DNA of 6,191 bases from Clostridiales bacterium (lineage in GTDB: Bacteria > Bacillota > Clostridia > Christensenellales > CAG-138): the NCBI GenBank assembly GCA_003486785.1, contig DNFZ01000152.1, positions 1 through 6,191 of the forward strand. The letters run 5' to 3'. Shown here one piece after another: positions 1-4,384 of the stretch. The notes under the pieces were generated by a model. The model ran no database searches and had not been told where the DNA came from. It saw only the letters and a list, made by a program, of their open reading frames with translations. Position 1 is the stretch's first letter, and every line of letters starts with the position of its first letter. The position numbers and the translations under genes are program-made.

Positions 1-135
1 CGCCTGCCCGTCCACCACGGCCTCGGTGGTCGCTGCGGCTTCCGTTGCCCTGGGCTTAAATCGCAGCGCACGGAAGATGATCACCGCAAAAAACGCGACG
101 ACAAGCGCGGCCAGCGCAATCCAGAAATACATCAT
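1..135 (-). CDS. N-terminus of a membrane-anchored protein, possibly an M20-family peptidase (partial)
   Basis: Only the first 45 codons are in the window; the reading frame is open through the left edge. The start is the first of two adjacent ATG codons, placed 8 nt after an AAGGAGA ribosome binding site (144-150). The protein opens with one hydrophobic helix at about residues 3-21, then a basic stretch (FRALRFKP, 21-28) and an Ala/Thr/Glu-rich linker ending in VVDGQA. This is the pattern of an N-terminal membrane anchor before an extracytoplasmic or membrane-tethered domain. From memory, clostridial M20-family metallopeptidases (PM20D1-like) with an N-terminal helix begin in much this way, with a short 'RFKP'-like basic segment and an acidic linker before the catalytic domain. 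None of the zinc ligands lie in the window, so the peptidase assignment is a guess supported by general resemblance and by the two upstream membrane proteins. The existence of the gene is much surer than its function. Confidence 0.6.
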   Translation of the reverse strand, partial: MMYFWIALAALVVAFFAVIIFRALRFKPRATEAAATTEAVVDGQA

Positions 136-190
136 GGGTTTTATCTCCTTCTCCGCTTCCGGTATATAAGCGGGTGCCTGCGTTGCTTGC

Positions 191-205
191 CCGGCGCAAT
201 GCCGG
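191..205 (-). other. Small hairpin in the 84-nt gap between two cluster genes
   Basis: CCGGC and GCCGG arms of 5 bp, extendable by one G-U pair, enclose a 5-nt loop between the stop of the 220-residue membrane protein and the ribosome binding site of the next gene. No U-tract follows, so it is not a convincing terminator. It could be an mRNA stability or processing element, or chance. Confidence 0.25.
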
Positions 206-219
206 ACGCGAAAAACTGA

Positions 220-882
220 TTACAGCAGGTTTCTCTTGTAAAGAATGCGCGCCACGCCGATGGCGATCAAGGCGCCCACCGGTACGAGGATGCCCACCGC
301 GCTGCTGAGCGACGGCACGAGCAGAAACAGCGTGATCATGAACACCAGCGGCGCGATGGCGATCTTCCAATCCTTGGAGATAAACACGACGCCCAGTGCG
401 CCAAACAGCGCCGGCAGGATGTTTTCAAAAGCGGGCTGAAGCACGGGGCTTTCCAGCACAGGCGCGATCTGTGAGAGCAGCAGCACGCCCAGCGCGATGA
501 TCAGCGTAGTGACGATAGAGCTTGTGGCGATGGCGAGCGTGGAGATCACCTCGCCCTCCTCCGTGCCGGCTTGGACCCCCGCGCGATCCATGGAGTTGAG
601 CGCACAGGGCACTTTGAGATTTGCCAAGTTTCCGGTCACAAAGCCGAGATAGGAGCCGCCCGTGCCGAGCATGGGAACATAGGTGAACACCTCGATTACC
701 CCGACCGTCCAGAAGATCGGCGCAACGCTGATCAACCCCTTGAGCACACCACCGATCGAGGGCCATGCGCTGTAATAAACGCAGATGGCGACGGGGACTG
801 ACAGCAGCAGCGCAAGCGCGCTGAATATCCAGACCCGGCCGATTCTGTGTACGCTGTCGCGATAACTCATCTCTTGTTTCAT
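220..882 (-). CDS. Conserved-looking integral membrane protein, candidate transporter subunit
   Basis: A 220-residue polytopic membrane protein. Hydrophobic segments are visible at about residues 17-37, 43-67, 111-140, 151-168, 173-190 and 194-213, so five or six helices. Between the second and third lies a Gly-rich, weakly hydrophobic stretch (residues 73-94: GTGGSYLGFVTGN, then NLKVPCA) that could be a re-entrant or substrate-binding segment, followed by a charged loop with EEGE (108-111). The start ATG lies 9 nt after an AGGAGGG ribosome binding site (892-898) that overlaps the stop of the upstream DUF5058-type gene. The gap between the two genes is 15 nt, so they are probably co-translated. 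I do not recognise a named family. Size, topology and tight linkage to another membrane protein suggest the two form one complex, plausibly a transporter. That role is inferred; there is no ATPase or binding protein in the window. Confidence 0.85.
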   Translation of the reverse strand: MKQEMSYRDSVHRIGRVWIFSALALLLSVPVAICVYYSAWPSIGGVLKGLISVAPIFWTVGVIEVFTYVPMLGTGGSYLGFVTGNLANLKVPCALNSMDRAGVQAGTEEGEVISTLAIATSSIVTTLIIALGVLLLSQIAPVLESPVLQPAFENILPALFGALGVVFISKDWKIAIAPLVFMITLFLLVPSLSSAVGILVPVGALIAIGVARILYKRNLL

Positions 883-891
883 ATTCGTTTT

Positions 892-898
892 CCCTCCT
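892..898 (-). promoter_or_regulatory. Ribosome binding site overlapping the stop of the upstream gene
   Basis: The minus strand reads TGAGGAGGGAAAACGAATATG: the last base of the AGGAGGG site's first codon neighbour belongs to the TGA stop of the DUF5058-type gene (898-900), and the next gene's ATG follows 9 nt later. Terminating ribosomes would sit on this site, favouring coupled translation and fixed stoichiometry of the two membrane proteins. Confidence 0.8.
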
Positions 899-1632
899 CA
901 GCCGATCATGCTCTGAACGAGTGTCGTAATCGGAATCGAAAGCGCCATGCCGCCCAGAAGGCTGATCGGCAGTGCGTAGTCCTCGATCCATTTTGCGTTG
1001 AACACCTTGCGGACAAGCCCGCAGATCATCATGAGCGCCGCGCTGGCGAGCATGACAAAAACGGGAATCCAGCCTGCTAGCCCCTCTTGCACACGCGCAA
1101 ACACGAGACCCAGAAACGCGGAGATCATGCCCAGGAAAAGGCCTGAAAGAAAGATCTGGCCCCATTTGGAATCCTTGCTCTTGATGCTGCTGATGCCCTT
1201 TTCAATCTTTTTACCGAGCAGCGGAACCAATACCAGCCCCGGTATGATGCCCAGCGCCATAACCCACGCAATCGCCGCAAAAATCTTCGGGTCCGTGATG
1301 CGCTGCGAGAGCGAGGAGCCGATCGCGGTCGCCGCCGCTGCAGCCGCCGTCGCTTCATACGTCAGCGACCCGATGACCGTAAGCCGCAGCCACGGCAGCG
1401 GAAACCCAAGGGCGTTGCTCAGCGCGACCACGCCGAGCAGAATCGCAAACGCCGGCGCGACGGTGAAGAGCGCAGAGGAGCCTACGGTTTTCTTGAGCGC
1501 TTTCATGTCCATGCCGAGTTCTTTGCCGCGCCTCCACGCCTTCATGAAGAAGACGATAGATTGCAGCAGTACGAACGCGATCACCAAAGCGACCACAACG
1601 TACATGAACGTGTTGTTGGGGTTAAATTCCAT
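898..1632 (-). CDS. DUF5058-family integral membrane protein
   Basis: A 244-residue membrane protein that I recognise from memory as resembling the DUF5058 family, uncharacterised proteins of similar length found mostly in Firmicutes and Fusobacteria. About seven hydrophobic segments are visible: residues 10-30, 50-73, 86-106, 117-139, 158-178, 187-206 and 218-240. A cationic loop (KAWRRGKELGMDMKALKK, 31-48) follows the first helix and suggests a cytoplasmic face. The third segment, SLTYEATAAAAAATAIGSS (89-107), is unusual: a buried-looking Glu next to a run of small residues, as would suit close helix packing or a substrate path. The ATG start follows GGAAGGGA (1641-1648) at normal spacing. 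It is the first gene of the three-gene cluster. No strong promoter is evident in the 114 nt upstream. Function is unknown; a transporter role with the coupled downstream protein is inferred. Confidence 0.85.
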   Translation of the reverse strand: MEFNPNNTFMYVVVALVIAFVLLQSIVFFMKAWRRGKELGMDMKALKKTVGSSALFTVAPAFAILLGVVALSNALGFPLPWLRLTVIGSLTYEATAAAAAATAIGSSLSQRITDPKIFAAIAWVMALGIIPGLVLVPLLGKKIEKGISSIKSKDSKWGQIFLSGLFLGMISAFLGLVFARVQEGLAGWIPVFVMLASAALMMICGLVRKVFNAKWIEDYALPISLLGGMALSIPITTLVQSMIG

Positions 1633-1707
1633 CCCGGTTCTCCCTTCCGTTTTTTACAAAAATAGATGTTGCATTTCGGATTCGCCCCGTATCGTGTATG
1701 CGACTGG

Positions 1708-1743
1708 AAAAAAGCGTCGCTCGATCGGGCGGAAACGGCTTTT
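1708..1743 (-). terminator. Weak candidate terminator after rarD
   Basis: On the minus strand, just after the rarD stop, AAAAGC pairs with GCTTTT across a large loop, with a few more pairs beyond a bulge (GTT with GAC), and the stem runs into six T residues. The stem is AT-rich and the loop long, so termination may be inefficient. Without it, rarD could be read through into the DUF5058-type cluster. No other terminator or clear promoter is visible in 1633-1746. Confidence 0.3.
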
Positions 1744-1746
1744 GCG

Positions 1747-2643
1747 CTATGACGCGAGGCGCGCTCTTTTTGCGCGCTGCGTCATGCCGATGGTATACAG
1801 CACCAGCGCGGCGGCGATAAACGCAAACGCGACGATCCGATCCTGTGTGAGCGCTTCTTGAAACACCAGCACGCCGATGATCATTTGCAGCGTCGGGCTG
1901 GAATACTGTAAAAAACCAACCGTCGTGAGCGGCAGCCGGTTGACGCCATAGGTAAAGAGAATCAGCGGGCTCGCGGTGACGACGCCGGTGAGCAGCAGCA
2001 GCACCGTCGTGAGCGGCGTGAGCTTTGCAAGGGAGACGTGGCTTGCGGGCGCGAACACGAGAAACGCCAGCGCAAAGGGCGCAATCAGCAGCGTCTCCAC
2101 CGCAATGCTCGCAAGGCCGCCGACGCCGGCGAGCTTCTTGAGCGTTCCGTAGAGGCCAAAGGACAGCGCGAGAACGACGGCGACCCAGGGAAATGCGCCG
2201 TAAGCAATGGTTGCGATCAAAACGCCGATTGCGGCAAGGCCGAGCGCGATCCAGTCGATCACGCCGCTGGTCTCGTGAAACAGCGCAATGCCGATGGCGA
2301 ACACCACGAGCGGATTCATATAGTATCCCAGGCTGGAGTCGAGCAGATGGCCCGCGTTGACCGCCCAAATATACACGCCCCAGTTGATGGTGATGGTAAT
2401 CGCCGCCGGAATCATGAAGCGCATCTTCTTCTTATCGCGGATAACGGCTTTCACGTCCTGTGTTTTTTTCGTAATCAGCAGAAGCCCCGCGGTAAACACT
2501 GCCGACCAGATGATTCGATCGGCCAAAATGAACACTGCGTCCATTTGTTCCAGCAGATGCCAGTATAAGGGCAGCAGCCCCCAAAGGATATAGCACGCAA
2601 GGGTGCTGAGCAGTCCGATATTGCGTTCTTTCATAATATACAT
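1747..2643 (-). CDS. rarD: RarD-type EamA-family permease
   Basis: A 298-residue drug/metabolite transporter (EamA superfamily) of the RarD subfamily, close to the usual length of about 295 residues. It consists of about ten hydrophobic helices arranged as two EamA repeats. Subfamily signatures are visible: an N-terminal YILWGLLPLYW (18-28), the segment INWGVYIWAVNAGHLLDSSL (86-105) followed by GYYMNPL, FHE at 122-124, and FLQYSSPTLQ (244-253) followed by GVLVFQE in the last third. The C-terminus is basic (QRAKRAR). RarD proteins sit in the cytoplasmic membrane and are taken to export small metabolites; E. coli RarD was named for chloramphenicol sensitivity, and the physiological substrate is not settled. 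The start is ambiguous. The ATG at 2643 lies 4 nt from GGAG, which is short, while a second ATG at 2634 (MKERNIG) lies 13 nt away, which is long. It has its own likely promoter and appears to be a separate unit from the upstream gene. Confidence 0.93.
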   Translation of the reverse strand: MYIMKERNIGLLSTLACYILWGLLPLYWHLLEQMDAVFILADRIIWSAVFTAGLLLITKKTQDVKAVIRDKKKMRFMIPAAITITINWGVYIWAVNAGHLLDSSLGYYMNPLVVFAIGIALFHETSGVIDWIALGLAAIGVLIATIAYGAFPWVAVVLALSFGLYGTLKKLAGVGGLASIAVETLLIAPFALAFLVFAPASHVSLAKLTPLTTVLLLLTGVVTASPLILFTYGVNRLPLTTVGFLQYSSPTLQMIIGVLVFQEALTQDRIVAFAFIAAALVLYTIGMTQRAKRARLAS

Positions 2644-2660
2644 TACACTCCGTTCCGATC

Positions 2661-2688
2661 ATTCTAACACAGACGAAACGAGGAGCAA
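2661..2688 (-). promoter_or_regulatory. Probable promoter of rarD
   Basis: The minus strand has TAGAAT (2661-2666) preceded by TGT, giving an extended -10 element, and TTGCTC (2683-2688) as a weak -35 at a 16-bp spacing. Transcription would begin near 2654, leaving a leader of only about 10 nt before the first ATG. The weak -35 is typical for an extended -10 promoter. Confidence 0.6.
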
Positions 2689-2780
2689 ATGCTTTTATCT
2701 CAGAAACGTGAAATTTACTCCGACACGGCCGATTGCGGCTGCGGCAAACAGTCGCGCGCAGCGATGAAGAATCCGCAGAT

Positions 2781-2813
2781 AAAAAAGAAAATCCCCCGGA
2801 TTACTCCGAGGGA
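2781..2813 (-). terminator. Strong intrinsic terminator
   Basis: On the minus strand TCCCTCGGA pairs with TCCGGGGGA across a GTAA loop: nine pairs, one of them G-U, followed directly by TTTTCTTTTTT. On the plus strand the same stem has a C-A mismatch and no U-tract, so it acts on leftward transcription. It ends whatever transcript comes from 3160 or from within 2814-3159, and insulates rarD. Confidence 0.85.
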
Positions 2814-3010
2814 AAACGCGGCTCCTCGCCTTTGCGCAGGCTTTTCTTCCTGCCAAAGAGGGGGAGTTGGTTGTAGTTCAGCGGCTCTTAGCAGCTAGCT
2901 TTCGCAGCCGGGTGACGAAACCTCATCCTGATCAGGTATGCTACGATGTATAGACGGTCCAACATTTCGCTCACGCTCACTTTCATACATCTTGTTTCTT
3001 CTATGCTCGT
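2781..3010 (-). ncRNA. Candidate structured small RNA or long structured 3' UTR
   Basis: The region between the stop at 3160 and the terminator at 2781 is about 380 nt with no convincing gene, yet its leftmost part is highly structured on the minus strand. A hairpin at 2830-2858 has CTTTG-GCAGG pairing with CCTGC-g-CAAAG (ten pairs, one bulge, 8-nt loop). It is closed below by CTCC (2863-2866) with GGAG (2822-2825) around a symmetric 4x4 internal loop. The terminator stem follows 8 nt later. Upstream, CGGCT and AGCCG can enclose a further domain at about 2882-2910. A possible -10 box TATGAT lies at 3011-3016, without a good -35. No known riboswitch or RNA family is recognised. The right boundary is a guess. 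Confidence 0.3.
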
Positions 3011-3138
3011 ATCATACAACATATATGTGAACGGATTTTTATTGAAAAATGAAGATTCTATTATTTTGTGTAAACAGTCTGTTTCCGGCAGATGTCGTTT
3101 TTGTGAAAACCAATCAGCCAGCCGTTTGTTTGTGCATT

Positions 3139-3157
3139 GCACCGTTATTGCCGGTGC
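3139..3157 (-). other. Hairpin directly after a stop codon
   Basis: GCACCG and CGGTGC arms of 6 bp flank a 7-nt loop starting 3 nt after the TGA of the preceding gene. No U-tract follows, so intrinsic termination here is unlikely. It may protect the 3' end of the mRNA or mark a processing point ahead of the structured region further left. The stem is stable on both strands. Confidence 0.35.
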
Positions 3158-3159
3158 GA

Positions 3160-4026
3160 TCAGTCTTCATTCTCCTCGTCTTGTGCCATATAGGTGGTGC
3201 GCTCGGAGCCATATTGATAGTAGGCGCCGATCACTTCCTCGCGCGCGCCGTAAACATGAACGCTGTAGTCCTTCTCCGAGAGATAAATCTTAAAGTACTG
3301 CAGATCCGGCATGTCGACATATGCGCGGAAATGATCCGCAATGGCGTATGATTCGCGCACCACGCCGTCTTTATCGATGCGAACCGTGTCACCGCCCGGA
3401 CAGTCAACTGCTGTTCCAGCGCCAATGCTCGCCGCAACGCGTGTGGATACCGGCCGCGTGGTCGTTCCGCTGAAGTTTTTCTCCACTACCCAGAACTCGG
3501 TCGCCGCATCAAAGAGATACTTTGCCATGGCCACGGTGTCTTTGATGTCGGCCGGCTTCTGCGCTTTTGCGGGCGACGGCGCAGGTGTGGGCTCGTCGGG
3601 AGTCGGTGTCGGTTCTTCCGCCGCAGGTGCTTCGGGCTCTCCGGTCGGATCCGGCGGCAGCTGCACAGGCGCTTCCGGTTCTTCGGAGGGCGCGGGGGTG
3701 TTTTCGGTCTGCTCGGCCGTCGGGGTCGGCGTCGGAGCTGCGTTGTCATTCGCCTCGCCTTTGTTTTGATAAACGAGGACTAGCTCCTGCTGCACCGGCA
3801 CATTGACGGGCGCTGCCAGCAGCACAACCTCGTTTGTCTGCGACGCGGCAAGCGGTACCTGTTCGTCAGAGATGACCTCGGTCGCCTCCTGCACCGGATC
3901 GGATGCCTGATAAACGACCTCGGAGCGGATGCCACGCTCAGAAACCGCAAATAAACCTACAACCATCAGCGCAAGCAAGCATAATCCCAGAACGATGAAC
4001 CATTTTCTGTTTTTTCTGTTTTTCAT
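3160..4026 (-). CDS. Single-pass membrane protein with Pro-rich stalk, function unknown
   Basis: A 288-residue protein that I do not recognise. A short basic N-terminus (MKNRKNRK) precedes one hydrophobic helix (about residues 9-28), giving a signal anchor with the rest outside. The Cys at 16 is not in a lipobox, since Leu precedes it. Residues 30-90 are mixed and rich in Val and Glu. Residues 97-157 form a Pro/Thr/Glu/Ala-rich, probably unfolded stalk with near-repeats (EEPEAP and GEPEAP, PTPTP twice). Residues 158-288 form a compact domain with alternating aromatic and charged residues, e.g. LQYFKIYLSEKDYSVHVYG (242-260), and an acidic tail (DEENED). The overall plan is that of a surface-displayed or wall-spanning sensor or adaptor. 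The ATG follows GGAG at 9 nt. It is monocistronic by context: a terminator lies before it and another far after it. The GC-rich stalk coding contrasts with AT-rich flanks. Confidence 0.8.
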   Translation of the reverse strand: MKNRKNRKWFIVLGLCLLALMVVGLFAVSERGIRSEVVYQASDPVQEATEVISDEQVPLAASQTNEVVLLAAPVNVPVQQELVLVYQNKGEANDNAAPTPTPTAEQTENTPAPSEEPEAPVQLPPDPTGEPEAPAAEEPTPTPDEPTPAPSPAKAQKPADIKDTVAMAKYLFDAATEFWVVEKNFSGTTTRPVSTRVAASIGAGTAVDCPGGDTVRIDKDGVVRESYAIADHFRAYVDMPDLQYFKIYLSEKDYSVHVYGAREEVIGAYYQYGSERTTYMAQDEENED

Positions 4027-4060
4027 ACGATGTTACTCCGCGTTTTACTTTCTTGACTTC

Positions 4061-4089
4061 ATTATAATGCGAGTATGTTACATACCCGT
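4061..4089 (-). promoter_or_regulatory. Promoter with overlapping 13-nt palindrome, for the stalk protein gene
   Basis: The minus strand has a perfect TATAAT (+ strand 4061-4066), 34 nt upstream of the ATG at 4026. No good -35 is found at 16-18 bp spacing (ACGGGT at 17 bp). Instead a perfect odd palindrome, GTATGT-A-ACATAC (4073-4085), fills the spacer and the edge of the -35 position. A perfect -10, a poor -35 and a dyad between them is the layout of an operator-controlled or activator-dependent promoter. A second TATAAT on the same strand at 4097-4102 is a weaker alternative. Confidence 0.5.
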
Positions 4090-4204
4090 TGTAAAAATTA
4101 TATATTTTTCGGCTTTTTTTGCGTCGCTCTCCGTCTATAATCGCCTGTTTATGGGTTATTATTGCAATTGTTTCATCTTCGTTACATGAAGCACGGCTTT
4201 TGTT

Positions 4205-4244
4205 CGCGGATCGCGTGAAGTCATGCAATCCGCGCTTTCGCGCG
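4205..4244. other. Two mutually exclusive hairpins in the 4027-4384 intergenic region
   Basis: CGCGGAT (4205-4211) is the exact reverse complement of ATCCGCG (4228-4234), giving a 7-bp stem with a 16-nt loop. The bases 4231-4235 also form CGCGC paired with GCGCG (4240-4244), with a GAAA loop on the minus strand. The two stems share 4231-4234 and cannot coexist. On the minus strand they lie after the terminator at 4266-4298 and before the promoter at 4061. The rest of this 358-bp gap is AT-rich at 4050-4200 and holds no gene that I can support. Confidence 0.3.
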
Positions 4245-4265
4245 TGGTGGCCCTCATCGCCGGCA

Positions 4266-4298
4266 GAAAGAAAGCACCCTGCCGTCACGGCAAGGCGC
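4266..4298 (-). terminator. Strong intrinsic terminator of the c-di-GMP signalling gene
   Basis: On the minus strand GCGCCTTGCCG pairs with CGGCAGGGTGC across a TGA loop: eleven consecutive pairs including two G-U wobbles, then TTTCTTTC. On the plus strand the wobbles become A-C mismatches and no U-tract follows, so the signal is directional. It lies 86 nt after the stop of the PAS-GGDEF-HD-GYP gene and separates it from the next unit. Confidence 0.85.
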
Positions 4299-4384
4299 AA
4301 TACGCTGCATTCGATAGATTGTTCGGGGCTCGCTATGCCCGCTGCATCCATATGCGCGGAATAAGCGCCGCGTCATCGCGCTGT

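Noticed and set aside
425..1165. 246-codon minus-strand frame overlapping both cluster membrane genes
   Set aside because: Its product is rich in Arg, His and Gly with no domain pattern, and it overlaps two genes that have good ribosome binding sites and membrane topology. It is an out-of-frame shadow.
998..1861. 287-codon open frame on the plus strand opposite the DUF5058-type gene and the end of rarD
   Set aside because: It runs antisense to two well-supported genes, has low-complexity Ala/Ser/Thr-rich composition, and has no sensible ribosome binding site or family resemblance. Long antisense frames are expected in GC-rich DNA.
2865..2935. tRNA-like string on the plus strand (TGTAGTTCAGCGG, as in a D-arm)
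   Set aside because: The D-stem partner GAAC is missing, and there is no anticodon stem and no proper T-arm. No cloverleaf can be drawn.
2924..2938. TPP-riboswitch-like string ACCTGATCAGGAT on the minus strand
   Set aside because: The CTGAGA element and the closing helices are absent, and no thiamine gene lies downstream. It largely reflects the palindrome CCTGATCAGG.
2888..2990. Two overlapping small minus-strand frames of 31-32 codons, one encoding MKVSVSEMLDRLYIVAYLIR and more
   Set aside because: Neither has a Shine-Dalgarno sequence at a useful distance, and the two compete for the same DNA. One is faintly hydrophobic, but there is too little to call a gene.
3072..3084. Odd palindrome AAACAG-T-CTGTTT, considered as a LexA or other operator
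   Set aside because: The half-site spacing does not fit the Gram-positive LexA box, and no clear promoter or gene start lies beside it. It could be chance in AT-rich DNA.
3966..3999. Possible lipoprotein signal in the stalk protein (Cys at residue 16)
   Set aside because: The residue before Cys is Leu, where a lipobox needs Gly or Ala, and the hydrophobic helix continues past it. A signal anchor fits better.
3938..4351. 137-codon minus-strand frame across the intergenic region
   Set aside because: It spans the terminator-distal hairpins, the promoter and the start of the stalk-protein gene, with no ribosome binding site and no recognisable pattern.
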